From assembly GCA_016928055.1 (NCBI GenBank), contig JAFGLM010000054.1, positions 1-45,298 of the forward strand: a stretch of 45,298 bases of DNA, read 5' to 3'. This document shows, piece after piece, positions 1 to 9,845 of this stretch; position 1 is the first letter of the stretch; each line of letters begins with the position of its first letter. The stretch comes from Gammaproteobacteria bacterium (GTDB taxonomy: Bacteria > Pseudomonadota > Gammaproteobacteria > HTCC5015). Below the pieces are notes generated by a model. The model ran no database searches. It saw only the letters and a program-made list of their open reading frames with translations, and was not told the DNA's origin. The translations under genes and the position numbers were made by a program.

Positions 1-13
1 CTTTGTTGGTCAT
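1..13 (-). CDS. Possible 5' end of a gene running off the left edge
   Basis: On the minus strand an ATG at 13-11 is preceded by an AAGGA ribosome-binding site seven bases upstream and is followed by codons for Thr, Asn and Lys before the window ends. Only four codons are visible, so no product can be given. The call rests on the start codon and Shine-Dalgarno alone. Confidence 0.25.
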
Positions 14-104
14 GTATCATTCCTTTTTCGCTTAGTTTAAAGAAATGACACAGAATTCTGAACACTACCAAACGGCAACTTAAAAGAATTGAACTTTTCA
101 GGTC

Positions 105-1037
105 CTAATGCAATCCTTCATATTTGCTTTTTTCAAGGGTAATTTTCTTCTCTTCAAAATTTATAGTATAAATATCCTCGAAAGACCACGAAGCGGTCCC
201 ACCGTAGCAGTCCCTGCCTGTGCCGCTCATTTTTAGTAAGATTTTAGAATCGCTATTTGCCAGCGCTAAATTCTCAGTGAAAATATTGCAGCAATTACTA
301 TCATCCAGAATTTGATTTTCAACCATCCCATATTCGCCTTTCTTTTTTGGCTCAACATAAATAACAGAGGATTCTGAACCACTAACCCATAGAATTTTTG
401 GACAGGTATTACTGATACCTTCTTCCAAATTTCCCGCCACGAAGGGTTCTAAAGTCATACAACCTGTACTACCAACGCTTGTCAGATCAAGCCCATCAGG
501 AAAATTTGGATCTTTGCATTTGTTGTTAACAAACGTTGTATCGGACACTTTTTTACCGATTAACAGCGATTTAAAATCGCCACACAAATTCCACGGGAAA
601 GCCTGGCAATCCACTTTTCTTGCTTCTTCTTTACCGCCTTCCAATTCCATACATTTACTGTAATTGTGCAAGAGCGCATTTAATGGTTTGCGTATTTCTT
701 CTTCTGACGTATCCACCGACTTGTTTATATCGTAGGCATATTGAAAACACTTTTTTACATCCCTCATCTTAAATGCTGCAAGCGCCAGATCACTATAAGC
801 CCAGATTTTAGAATCAACATGGTTACTGCGGCAATTCTCGAAATTCATATAAATTTCCATGAATTCTGAAAGTTTTGAGTACGCCTTAAGATATTGTTTA
901 TTCTTATAATCTTCCATAAACTGTTGCCTTTCTTTTTCGATACTTTTGCATTCTAAAGGCTCTGCATGTAAGAATTCTCCGAAACACAACGCACATATAA
1001 CAAAAATTGATAATAATGATATATGATTTTTTGACAT
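105..1037 (-). CDS. Secreted cysteine-containing protein of unknown function
   Basis: A 310-residue protein that I do not recognise. The N-terminus has a clear Sec signal peptide (hydrophobic residues about 6-20, likely cleavage after HA at about 25), so the mature protein should be periplasmic or secreted. Roughly a dozen cysteines are spread along the mature chain, including a CC pair near residue 249, which suggests disulfide bonds in an oxidising compartment. The first 130 residues look helical with spaced aromatic residues, as in TPR-like folds, but no repeat is clear. It starts six bases after the stop of the small lipoprotein gene upstream, so the two are probably co-transcribed. Base composition is visibly AT-richer than most of the window. 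Function unknown. Confidence 0.75.
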   Translation of the reverse strand: MSKNHISLLSIFVICALCFGEFLHAEPLECKSIEKERQQFMEDYKNKQYLKAYSKLSEFMEIYMNFENCRSNHVDSKIWAYSDLALAAFKMRDVKKCFQYAYDINKSVDTSEEEIRKPLNALLHNYSKCMELEGGKEEARKVDCQAFPWNLCGDFKSLLIGKKVSDTTFVNNKCKDPNFPDGLDLTSVGSTGCMTLEPFVAGNLEEGISNTCPKILWVSGSESSVIYVEPKKKGEYGMVENQILDDSNCCNIFTENLALANSDSKILLKMSGTGRDCYGGTASWSFEDIYTINFEEKKITLEKSKYEGLH

Positions 1038-1043
1038 AATCTT

Positions 1044-1253
1044 TTATCGCTTTTCTTCGACTATCTCTTCACGATCCCTTCTATAAGAGTCATAAGACTG
1101 ATCATAGTCTTTCATACACTCTTCATACTGCGGTTGCGGCAGTTTTTTGCATTCAAATTGCCTGTTTTCCTGGATGGCGGTATATATCTGTTCACTACTG
1201 CATCCACAAACCAGTGTAATTGAAGCCAGCAATATGGAAACATTCCCTAACAT
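1044..1253 (-). CDS. Small lipoprotein, unknown function
   Basis: A 69-residue protein. I start it at the ATG at 1253, which has AGGA nine bases upstream; a longer reading from a TTG at 1289 has no such signal. The N-terminus MLGNVSILLASITLVCGC is a short lipoprotein signal with the lipobox VCGC, so the lipidated cysteine would be residue 18. The mature part is highly charged and holds a pattern of two cysteines and many Tyr/Asp/Arg residues (QYEECMKDYDQSYDSY), which I have seen in small uncharacterised lipoproteins of other gammaproteobacteria. It lies directly upstream of the secreted protein at 105-1037. Function unknown. Confidence 0.7.
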   Translation of the reverse strand: MLGNVSILLASITLVCGCSSEQIYTAIQENRQFECKKLPQPQYEECMKDYDQSYDSYRRDREEIVEEKR

Positions 1254-1311
1254 TACGGTTTGTCCTATATTTGGGTATTTATTACACAATCATCAACAAA
1301 AGAGCGTTGAT

Positions 1312-1343
1312 AAAAAATTAGCCCCCACTTTCATGGGGGCTAA
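1312..1343 (-). terminator. Intrinsic terminator of the DUF3683 oxidoreductase gene
   Basis: A perfect 10-bp stem (1318-1327 with 1334-1343, loop of six) is followed on the minus strand by six T residues. It stands about 180 bases after the stop codon at 1520 and before the next minus-strand operon, so it should end the oxidoreductase transcript. Confidence 0.85.
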
Positions 1344-1519
1344 CGGTGAGATTGTGCCGGGCTAAAGCACTTACAGATCGGTCTATGCACGTGATGTGCG
1401 ATGGTAGGGACCTCACTGATCTCAGGCATATTCTAGTTCGCCTTTTGCTGAAATGCCAGCAGGTGCCAATACCGGGAAACAGTTGCAATATACGTAAACC
1501 CCGCAGCTTGAAACAAGCC

Positions 1520-4500
1520 CTAGAAAGTCACCCTCTCGTAATTCCCCAGCATCCCCGCCAGTTCTTTCTTCCAATCTCTGCCACCCAGTTGCTTCGTCGT
1601 GTAAACCGTCAAGTGCTCAACCTCCAGATTCATTCCGGTCTGCCGGCTTAAACCCTGCATACAGGAGGGGCAATTGGTCAAAGTGATTTTTTTATCCTTG
1701 CCGTTAGGCCCGCTAACCGCCTCTGCAAAAGCCAGTTTCTTTTTATTTCGCATTGCGCCGCTGATATCCGGCCGGCTCAGCGCCAGCGTTCCTGCTTCAG
1801 AGCAACAGTGAGGAACTGATGTAACCGTATTGCCGGTATTCTCAGCAATTAATTGCGGCCCATTTTGTTCCAGGGAATCATGACAGGGCTTATGGTAAAG
1901 GACATTTTCCTTGGCGTCTGTTTTCAAGGTATTTACCGCCATCACATCTTTCACTTTTGCACCAAATATCTGCGCGACCCCCATTTGTTCAAGTGCTTCT
2001 TTACAGGTTCCACAGGTAACGCAGACAGCATCAAAATTCAGATGTTTGAACATATCGCGAATCTGGCTCAATATAATCGTATCGCGAAGTATTATTTTTG
2101 AATGCAGTTCTTCCTTGCCATTTACACCAACCGGAAAGCCGCAACAAATATAAGGCGGCGGAATAATCACGCGCGCTTTATTTTTCAACAAAATATACAG
2201 GGCCGACAGGGAAATATCAGAGAACATCCTTTCTGATCCGCAGCCCGGAAAATAAAAGTAGGTTTTTTGCGGATTCTTCGAACCTTCAAAAACAAGCGTC
2301 TGGTTTTTATTACACTCCGGCAAATGGTCGTGCAGCGTTTTGAATGATGCCGGCCGCATGGGTGATTGCATCAAATCAGCCAGGTAATTCCCGTTGAGTA
2401 ACGGGACGTACTGTAATGGTTTGAGGATAGTGCTCGCTATATTCTGTACGCGGGTTCCCGTACCGAGTACTGCGGTTTGCACAACTGTATTGAACGTTTT
2501 TGATGTTGATGACAGATATTTAAGCGTCAACTGAGTGGCCAGCGGTGTATGCTTAATGCCGTGCAAAGCGAGTAAATTGCGTTCAAGAATGGTGACCTCT
2601 CCGGTATCAATATCAACCGGGCATGGAGCAAGACATTTATGACAAATGGTACAGTGGTCTGCTATTTCTTCAAGATTCTTAAGCAGCCCGAAAGAAATAT
2701 TCCTGTAACGCTGCGCTTCAAATAACACAGCCTCAATCAGTGATCCAATCGCAAGATTTTTGTTGCGCGGGTGGAAAAACATATTTTGCGCAGGATGAAA
2801 TACACAACAGTCGGCTTTGCATTTTCCGCATCTTACGCAGTGAGCGATTTTATGCGCCAGATTTTCCAGATTTCCCCGTTTTAGAATTCTGGCTTCCAGC
2901 TCAAGCAAATTAAATGAGGGCGTGAAAACCTTGTTGAGAATTGATTTGCTCGTCAATTTCTCGGGATTCATCATTCCATCCGGATCGATTTCCTTACGAT
3001 AAGCGGTCAGCTCATCAATAATATTTTGATCCAGGTATTTAATTTTTGTAATACCGATGCCATGCTCACCACTTACTACACCGCCGAGCTCAACAGTTTT
3101 CGCCATGACTTCATCAACCAGCGATTCAGCACGCTCCATCATGTCAATATCGTTAGAGAAAACAGGAATGTTGACATGAACATTGCCGTCACCGGCATGC
3201 ATATGTGTGGCCAGGATCAACACGGTCTTGATGGTATCATCGTATAGCTTGTTAAAATCTATGTACCAGGAATCATAACCCTGAAGAATATCCCTGACAC
3301 CGTGCAACAGATTGCCCATAAAAATCCGTTCGCGTAGACCGGCAATGCCAACTGCTTTCAGCGCTTCGTCTGTTTGATGGCATAATTCAACTAATGCCGG
3401 AATTTTTTCAGCTATTTCAGTTTTCTTATCCAACGATTCCAGATACTGTAATCGTTCCCTGAATTTGCTAATTACCCCGGCCTGAATAAAACGTTCTTCT
3501 CTAATATTGATTTCGTCGATCCAGTCCGAAAAAGCCGCAATCGAGCTGATCGGCAAGACAATATCTTCGTTCAGTTTAAAGGCATTGGTTCTTTTGGCAA
3601 TAGCCCCCATTTTCTTTCTGTCTTGCCAAAAGGCTTCAGCCTGAGCCTTGTCATGCGCAATATGAACTTCAGTTGAATGACTTTTCTCAATAATAGCGGT
3701 TAAGCGTTTCCCCCCGACATTGATTACAGCCTGTTCATAAGCGGCCATATCGATCAGCAGAACGGCTTTGGGTGTGAAATTTACATTTGATTTAACTTTA
3801 TATTGAATCGCCTTGATATATTCCTGATCAAAATGCTCAAGCGCAACCAGTGACACTTCTCCCCCTAGTGGAAAAGCCGCCGATATTTCACTAATAACCC
3901 GGCTGGCCTCATTGAAGTTCTCACCAAAGAACTCCAGACAAAAGGTTTTTTCGACCGGGAATGCCGGATAAAGTATAAATTCAGCGTTGAGAATGACTCC
4001 GTCGGTACCTTCTTTCTGGATTCCGGGCAATCCACCTAAAACCTTGTTGGTTATATCCTTCCATAGCCCGTCTTTTCTGATCTGACTGCCGGCCAGTCTG
4101 ATTTCTTTAAGCTGTTTCCTGTTGCCGTTTTTAACGCTGAAGATGACCGTATCATCGTGCAGAATCTTTCTATTCTGATGATTGGTTCTCTCAATAAAAA
4201 GTATTTCACCCGCCGGTGTGGCCAGCTCAAATGACAACACATTATCAATTGCCGTACCCCATTTCACTGCGCTCTTGCCGCCGGCGTTTTCCGAGAGGTT
4301 ACCACCTATGGTTGAAGCCCAGGCACTGGTCGGATCGGTCGCAAAAACAAGACCCTTATCCGCCATGGCTTTTATCACATCCTCGGTAATAACACCCGCC
4401 TGCACTTTTACAGTTTTGACTTTTACTGTACCGGTATCAGTATTCAGTTCCTTTTCTGCGACCGGATAAATCCTGTTGAGTTTTTCCGTATTGATGATGA

Positions 4501-5131
4501 TGCACTTATCCGTTAACGGCACAATGCCACCGGTAAGACCCGTGGCGCCTCCGCAGATGATTGCTTTATAAGCGATACTGTTTATTGCTTTTAGAATGCC
4601 CGCAATTTCAGACTCATTTGCCGGTCGGACGACGGCTACCGGGGGATACAACCGCCAGTCAGTCGCATCTGTTATGTGGCTGATAAGATTGAACGGATCA
4701 AAAAAGATGTTTTGCTTCCCGCAAATGCCGCCAATAACCCGGGCGATCTTGTCCTGGGTGGATAAAATTTCTTTGATCTCTGTTTTGAGTTGATTGAGTT
4801 TCTCCTCAACAACATCGATTATCGACAGTACATCTTTATTGCCGTTCGAATATTTTCTGATAATCTCAATATCACCGCCGGTTTGCGAGAAGAAATTACG
4901 TTTGCGCCTGAAGGAATCCGAGAGATGACTTTTTAGATATGGATTTCTGAAATAAATAAACAGTTCGCCGATAATACGCATCAGTAAACGCGCAGACCGC
5001 CCTGTCTTTCGTTCCGATCGAAGTCGCTCCAGCGTTTCCCATTCTTTTATAGAGAACAATACCTCGATAATTTTCTTATCATCAGCCGAAGTATAGTTAA
5101 AGGGTATTTCCCGGTATTTATTTTTGCTCAA
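1520..5131 (-). CDS. FAD-linked oxidoreductase fused to Fe-S reductase, DUF3683 type
   Basis: A 1203-residue fusion. Residues 1-130 match the DUF3683 N-terminus (YREIPFNYTS, then ERKTGRSARLL). About 160-390 is a PCMH-type FAD-binding domain (PPVAVVRPANESEI, then CGGATGLTGG), followed by a C-terminal FAD-oxidase cap with HMHAGDGNVHVN and GEHGIG. Near 765-840 are two ferredoxin-like cysteine clusters (CVRCGKCKADC and CTICHKCLAPCP). The last 250 residues are a GlpC/LldE-type cysteine-rich reductase with FPGCGSER, CCGFP, HKPCH and CCSEAG. The layout matches FAD/FMN dehydrogenases of the D-lactate/glycolate oxidase superfamily that pass electrons to Fe-S centres and probably to quinones. The substrate cannot be told, though a 2-hydroxy acid such as D-lactate or glycolate is likely. 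The start is TTG with GGAG eight bases upstream; no ATG is available until residue 51. Confidence 0.9.
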   Translation of the reverse strand: MSKNKYREIPFNYTSADDKKIIEVLFSIKEWETLERLRSERKTGRSARLLMRIIGELFIYFRNPYLKSHLSDSFRRKRNFFSQTGGDIEIIRKYSNGNKDVLSIIDVVEEKLNQLKTEIKEILSTQDKIARVIGGICGKQNIFFDPFNLISHITDATDWRLYPPVAVVRPANESEIAGILKAINSIAYKAIICGGATGLTGGIVPLTDKCIIINTEKLNRIYPVAEKELNTDTGTVKVKTVKVQAGVITEDVIKAMADKGLVFATDPTSAWASTIGGNLSENAGGKSAVKWGTAIDNVLSFELATPAGEILFIERTNHQNRKILHDDTVIFSVKNGNRKQLKEIRLAGSQIRKDGLWKDITNKVLGGLPGIQKEGTDGVILNAEFILYPAFPVEKTFCLEFFGENFNEASRVISEISAAFPLGGEVSLVALEHFDQEYIKAIQYKVKSNVNFTPKAVLLIDMAAYEQAVINVGGKRLTAIIEKSHSTEVHIAHDKAQAEAFWQDRKKMGAIAKRTNAFKLNEDIVLPISSIAAFSDWIDEINIREERFIQAGVISKFRERLQYLESLDKKTEIAEKIPALVELCHQTDEALKAVGIAGLRERIFMGNLLHGVRDILQGYDSWYIDFNKLYDDTIKTVLILATHMHAGDGNVHVNIPVFSNDIDMMERAESLVDEVMAKTVELGGVVSGEHGIGITKIKYLDQNIIDELTAYRKEIDPDGMMNPEKLTSKSILNKVFTPSFNLLELEARILKRGNLENLAHKIAHCVRCGKCKADCCVFHPAQNMFFHPRNKNLAIGSLIEAVLFEAQRYRNISFGLLKNLEEIADHCTICHKCLAPCPVDIDTGEVTILERNLLALHGIKHTPLATQLTLKYLSSTSKTFNTVVQTAVLGTGTRVQNIASTILKPLQYVPLLNGNYLADLMQSPMRPASFKTLHDHLPECNKNQTLVFEGSKNPQKTYFYFPGCGSERMFSDISLSALYILLKNKARVIIPPPYICCGFPVGVNGKEELHSKIILRDTIILSQIRDMFKHLNFDAVCVTCGTCKEALEQMGVAQIFGAKVKDVMAVNTLKTDAKENVLYHKPCHDSLEQNGPQLIAENTGNTVTSVPHCCSEAGTLALSRPDISGAMRNKKKLAFAEAVSGPNGKDKKITLTNCPSCMQGLSRQTGMNLEVEHLTVYTTKQLGGRDWKKELAGMLGNYERVTF

Positions 5132-5539
5132 CGAAACCGCTCCACTGATTTTGTAGAATCAACACCACGGGAAACTCAATTTGGGGGGCCATTTCGCTCC
5201 ATTCGATAGTGGTATTCATACAGGGCTTTAGGTGCTTTGGGCAGGCTTTTAAGCCCTGGTTTTTGCCGCTGGGCTGGAGAACACCGGGCAGTATATTGGC
5301 TTTTGAAGGGGCCAACAAGCCAGCGAAGATGGCTAAGTTAGTAGGCGATTATAACTAGTTCCTGCCTGAGCCGGACTGCTAATTCCGGCTTTGACGAGGC
5401 GATTTTGAGTGGTAAAGGACAGTCGGGGACAGCATGTAGTTAATCACTGTTAAATCATCCCGGATTCCGTTTCACTTCATCCGGGCTACTGGCTCTGGAT
5501 CCCGCTATCGAGTCGCGGGATGACGAGATTACGTTCTAT
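5132..5539. other. Non-coding gap with hairpins and possible element remnant
   Basis: This 408-base gap separates two minus-strand genes. It contains an inverted repeat (CAGGGCTT with AAGCCCTG, 5221-5258), REP-like hairpins near 5459-5521, and a 66-codon minus-strand open frame that runs from 5318 over the start of the oxidoreductase gene. That frame resembles no protein I know and is probably part of an inserted or decayed element. I see no convincing gene. Confidence 0.5.
5459..5521. repeat. REP-like hairpin doublet
   Basis: Two short palindromes lie in tandem: CCCGGAT...ATCCGGG (5459-5485) and ATCCCGC...GCGGGAT (5499-5521). The first resembles a motif (CCCGGATgaag...ggaATCCGGG) dispersed in many gammaproteobacterial intergenic regions. 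They sit just after the stop codon of the DUF3999 gene, so they may protect or terminate that transcript. No transposase is nearby. Confidence 0.55.
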
Positions 5540-6958
5540 TTAATGCTTTTCCCCATCCATCTGCCTGAAAAGACTCACCGCCATTTTCACCATCACCAGC
5601 ACACCCGCTACCAACACCAGCCACAATAACACTTTTCGCCAAGGGAATTTTTCCTGCTCCGGTGCAAGTCTGGATAAACCACCCAGTTCTTTGGGTGCAG
5701 CCAAGGTCGCAACACTTGCAGCAATCTCTTTTCTTTGTTCATCGTTCAGACTGTTCAGCAACGAAGACAAACCTGTGCGCGACTGCGCAATGCGTGGATT
5801 ACCATAGGCAAGAATAAAAGGCGGCTTGCCCTGCGCCAGAAATGTCAGTTGCTCCGGGTACCAGGCTAATTGAGCGACGGGTAAACCGGTTTTTTGAAAC
5901 TTCTTTGGCGTTTCAAATTTAATCAACCATTCACTGTCTCTTACCGCCGGTAGATGCAATGACTCACTCTGCACTACCCCACCCGGCATTTGCAGTCTGT
6001 ACTGCAGAAACCGCCCCCGGTCATTCCAATTTGAATCGGCATTCATTCTGGAATAAAGCCGGCCGCGATAAAAGGCATTGCCATCAGAAAATTTGAAAGT
6101 GAACTGCTGCACCGGCGGATGACCTTTGACTGAAAATTGATAAGAGCCGTTTTCAAACTCATCATCGGCGTCTGTTATATAAATCAGATTATCGATCGTT
6201 TGCCAGTGTAATTGCCGTTTCAACTGCGACCATTGATAATACGCGGTGATGGTCTTTAGAGAAAAATCCTGCTTTTCATCCCAGCTTAATCGCAAGTACT
6301 TATCAATGCCTGTACCAATCGCAATTGTCTGTTTGCCGATTACTTCGCCTTCGTAAGCCAATCTGGATAAACTTTCATTACTTGTGACGCCACGCCAGAC
6401 ATTCAAATCAGAACTTTGCTCAAGTTTGATATTGTTAATAAATCCGTATTCCGGCTTATCCCAATCAAATTCCAGATCAAAAAGCCGACCACGGGTGTTC
6501 TTGTTGTGTGAAAAACTGTTATCGATGATATACGCAACCACCTTCGAACCGGTTTGTTGTTTTCCACCTTCTTTAATATCGATGATGGTGCCGCCGGCAT
6601 TACGTTCTATTCTTAAGGAAAGCTCATCCAACCCTCTTCCGGCTTGGCCATAAATCGGGAAAAAAGGTAATACCTGTGTCCGGGTCTTTTTCTGTTCCGT
6701 TTCATTATCTGAGATTGAAAATGACAGCAAAACACCTTCGGCATTAAAAACACCGAGATCCTGTCCATCAAGCCTGGCTACGGTTTGATAATAGTGATCC
6801 GGTAGGTCAAGCGTCTGAAATGCATGGCTGTCATTGATCAGCACTTCCGAACCGTAGGCAAAGTCGTCCAGCACGGGATCGGTGATGGTTGGTTCAGCAA
6901 ATACCGTCAGCGTGCAAAATAGAAAGCAGGATAGAAAAACGGTTTTTAATAAACTCAT
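5540..6958 (-). CDS. DUF3999 membrane-anchored exported protein
   Basis: A 472-residue protein starting at the ATG at 6958. That start overlaps the upstream stop region (TAATATG) and has GGGGA just before it; a longer open frame to 7012 lacks such support. It has an N-terminal signal peptide (MSLLKTVFLSCFLFCTLTVFA), a long beta-rich extracytoplasmic region with many Trp/Tyr/Phe residues, and one C-terminal transmembrane segment (VLLWLVLVAGVLVMVKMAV) ending in a short charged tail. This is the layout of the DUF3999 family, which is commonly encoded next to DUF2339 proteins, as here. It is probably translated together with the upstream gene and may form an inner-membrane complex with its product. 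The biochemical role is not known. Confidence 0.85.
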   Translation of the reverse strand: MSLLKTVFLSCFLFCTLTVFAEPTITDPVLDDFAYGSEVLINDSHAFQTLDLPDHYYQTVARLDGQDLGVFNAEGVLLSFSISDNETEQKKTRTQVLPFFPIYGQAGRGLDELSLRIERNAGGTIIDIKEGGKQQTGSKVVAYIIDNSFSHNKNTRGRLFDLEFDWDKPEYGFINNIKLEQSSDLNVWRGVTSNESLSRLAYEGEVIGKQTIAIGTGIDKYLRLSWDEKQDFSLKTITAYYQWSQLKRQLHWQTIDNLIYITDADDEFENGSYQFSVKGHPPVQQFTFKFSDGNAFYRGRLYSRMNADSNWNDRGRFLQYRLQMPGGVVQSESLHLPAVRDSEWLIKFETPKKFQKTGLPVAQLAWYPEQLTFLAQGKPPFILAYGNPRIAQSRTGLSSLLNSLNDEQRKEIAASVATLAAPKELGGLSRLAPEQEKFPWRKVLLWLVLVAGVLVMVKMAVSLFRQMDGEKH

Positions 6959-6959
6959 A

Positions 6960-9641
6960 TTATTCCCCGGTAGTAATTTTTTCTTTGGGTGGCAACGGTG
7001 AAAAATACCCAACCACTAACAGCAATAGACCAACAACAATAAATGAAATAATGGTTTCTAAAGCTTCTCGACCTGACAGATCAACGATAATCAGTTTAAC
7101 AATCACAATACCCAACAAACTCGCCGCAGCAATCCAGATATTTCGCCAGCCCTTTCGTGAGGCAACGATCATGACCGCCAGTCCCAGCAGTGTCCAGAAA
7201 ACAGATAGACACGCCTGCACCAACAGCGTGTCCCACATCTCCTCAAAATCATAAGATATATCGTACCAATGATGCAGGCTGCGCAATAACACGCCGTTTA
7301 ACCAGTAAAATGTAATCCCCGCCAGTGCTACGGCGATTTGCGTGCTGGTTAAATTTACATTACCTAACTGACGGTATTGCCGCCACCAATCGAATAAACT
7401 GATCAATACCAGTACCTGCACAATATCCAGCGGATTGATAAAGGGCAGATAAGGTAACGGTGCCATCTGTCCATCCGATGCGATATTGGCCAATATCGAC
7501 CACAATAATAAATAAGCTGCCAATGGTGCCAGACCCCAACTTAAATAAGTTCTATTGTGCGTCGTGACTGGCCAGCGCTCAAAACGCAATACGATATTGA
7601 TTATAAGCAAAGTAACCAGTGCTGCCGACATGGTCAACCAGGCACCGCTTAAATCATATCGATCCATAAGTTGCCAGTGAAATTCAACGGCCAGTAGTAT
7701 GGTCAGCGACAACAAGCCGATGACATGCGCGGCCGGCACTGTTTTTATTTTAGTATCAAAACTGTCTCGCAGTCTGAGCAGTCCGTAAAAAACAATAAAC
7801 ATTAAGGTCCATGCCCAATACCCACCGTCTACAAATGGATGTGCTTTTTCTGCCAGTGCAATCAATACTAAACCTACCAGCGCAACAGCAAGCCCGGTAA
7901 TGGTATGTTTTAACGTTGTCCAGTTATATCGTTTTTCAATTAATCCCAACACGGCCGCGGAACCGGCAATAAAGCCGATAATCGCCGAAAATTGGTATAA
8001 ATAATCGACATGGTCATCTATTTCGGCGAAACCATTACCGAACCACCACAGCAATCCCCATACATAGAAAGGAATAATCAGGCGCGCTTCCCAACGTTTT
8101 TGACCGGCGTAGTTTTTATAGAGCAGATAACTGCTGAACATTCCCGCAAGCGCGACAAACATCGCGCCGATAAACACACTATTCAACACCGGCCATTCAG
8201 CATAACGCCCACCGCTTTCAGCTAAAAATCCAATTCCTGCAAACAACTGCAATGCCAGCCCAAATGCGGTACGCAGCCTTCTTTGTTGCCGAATACTGAT
8301 CCAGACAATGGCGGCACCTTCCAGCGCCCAGGCGGTGGCAATCCATTCACCATCCAGAGCAAACGGAATCGTTAAGGTTGCAAACACTACACCCATCGCC
8401 AGAAAAGTTTCGCTCAGTAATCGCATCGGCTGCCCGCCACGAATCCATTGCCACCAGGCCAGAGTGATATAAAACGCACCCAGCACAAAGGAAGACCAGG
8501 CCAGTCCGTATTCATATTGATGCACCAGCCCGGCCTGCAATGAAAACGCAACAATCGGCACGCCAAAAACCATCGTGCCGTCCACAAAACCTTTTAGTTC
8601 GGGCGGCTGTCTGCGTGCGAATAGTAAGGCAATGGCCACATAGAACAGGAAAAAGATAATCAAAAAGGTTTCCGTGCTCGCAAACTGATTGCTCCTGTAT
8701 TGCGTAACACCCCAGGCGGTACCAATCACAAAGGTAAAAGCAAAACCAACCAGATTGAGTAAACGCCACGACTTAAACCAGGCAATGCCCAGTATGCCGA
8801 TATTTAAAATTGTGTAATAAGTAAAGAGTGCGATATGACTGCCACTACCGGTTGAAGTTAAAACCGGCGCCAGAAAACCGCCTGAAACCGCCAGCACCGC
8901 CAGGGATTTCGAGTCCTGCAGAATCGCCAGTATCGCCGACAAAACAACCATGATGAGCATACAAATAAATACCCACCCGGCCGGTAACAAATGAAAAACA
9001 CGGAATGCCGCAAACAGGGTCAGATATAAAACGCCGATTCCACCACCCTGCAACGCTAATGCATAGCCTGTGCGTTTAATTCTCAAGCGCCAGCCCAGCA
9101 ACAACAAGGCAATTCCACCCGCAGCAGCACCGATTAACCGGAACTCCACGGGTAACATGCTGTGCTCGGCGGCATATTTAAAGAGGAAAGCCACCCCGAA
9201 AAACAAAATAATAATGCCAACCCGGACGATCAAATTGCCTTCGGTGAAATAACTTTTTACCAGGGTAGTGACGCGATCCGTAAAATGCGAAACGGCAGCA
9301 TCAAAACGGTTAGATTCCCAGTTAGATGACTCGTAACGCGGAGCTGTTGGCTCTGGTCCTGGGGTTTTAAGGATATTTTCGCTAGTCGCTGCAGCGAATC
9401 GTGGGGCCTGATCAGGCGCTGCTGCAGGCGGCGTGGGCGAAACAGTGGCAGAAGTGCCTGGGGCCGGAGCCGTCGGCGCGTCCGCTAAAATTCTGGCTCG
9501 AATCAGTTGCAACTGCTCTCGCAGACTCGCCAGCTCGTGCTTAAGTGAACTGGTGCGTACAAACAGGATAATGAGCACGATGGGTATCGATATCAGGAAC
9601 AGTGTTAATAAAATCAATATGGATTCTATATCCATCATCAT
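6960..9641 (-). CDS. DUF2339 polytopic membrane protein
   Basis: An 893-residue integral membrane protein of the DUF2339 family. It begins with one membrane segment (about 6-27), a short coiled coil with SSLKHELASLREQLQLIRAR, and an Ala/Pro-rich linker (about 55-95). Over twenty closely spaced hydrophobic segments then run to the C-terminus. Three ATG codons in a row (9641, 9638, 9635) follow AAGGGG; the third has the most usual spacing, so the protein may be two residues shorter. It is the first gene of a two-gene operon with the DUF3999 gene and is divergent from lemA. DUF2339/DUF3999 pairs recur in proteobacteria, but their function is not established; the many segments could suggest a transporter or a cell-envelope scaffold. 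Confidence 0.88.
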   Translation of the reverse strand: MMMDIESILILLTLFLISIPIVLIILFVRTSSLKHELASLREQLQLIRARILADAPTAPAPGTSATVSPTPPAAAPDQAPRFAAATSENILKTPGPEPTAPRYESSNWESNRFDAAVSHFTDRVTTLVKSYFTEGNLIVRVGIIILFFGVAFLFKYAAEHSMLPVEFRLIGAAAGGIALLLLGWRLRIKRTGYALALQGGGIGVLYLTLFAAFRVFHLLPAGWVFICMLIMVVLSAILAILQDSKSLAVLAVSGGFLAPVLTSTGSGSHIALFTYYTILNIGILGIAWFKSWRLLNLVGFAFTFVIGTAWGVTQYRSNQFASTETFLIIFFLFYVAIALLFARRQPPELKGFVDGTMVFGVPIVAFSLQAGLVHQYEYGLAWSSFVLGAFYITLAWWQWIRGGQPMRLLSETFLAMGVVFATLTIPFALDGEWIATAWALEGAAIVWISIRQQRRLRTAFGLALQLFAGIGFLAESGGRYAEWPVLNSVFIGAMFVALAGMFSSYLLYKNYAGQKRWEARLIIPFYVWGLLWWFGNGFAEIDDHVDYLYQFSAIIGFIAGSAAVLGLIEKRYNWTTLKHTITGLAVALVGLVLIALAEKAHPFVDGGYWAWTLMFIVFYGLLRLRDSFDTKIKTVPAAHVIGLLSLTILLAVEFHWQLMDRYDLSGAWLTMSAALVTLLIINIVLRFERWPVTTHNRTYLSWGLAPLAAYLLLWSILANIASDGQMAPLPYLPFINPLDIVQVLVLISLFDWWRQYRQLGNVNLTSTQIAVALAGITFYWLNGVLLRSLHHWYDISYDFEEMWDTLLVQACLSVFWTLLGLAVMIVASRKGWRNIWIAAASLLGIVIVKLIIVDLSGREALETIISFIVVGLLLLVVGYFSPLPPKEKITTGE

Positions 9642-9845
9642 TTCCCCTTACTTATGGCAACAACCGATCAATGCGAAAGCAAGCATTCTTTATATCAAAT
9701 TGGCAACCGCTCTGCGATCAATAATTTGGCGGAGGGCTTGAATTGGATGAAATTTATATCTAACGCATATAGACCCCTGAGCATAATGCGTTATCATTAC
9801 CCGCATTGAAAATTGGTCTTTCGGGCTTAACAAGGAGAATGCTTT

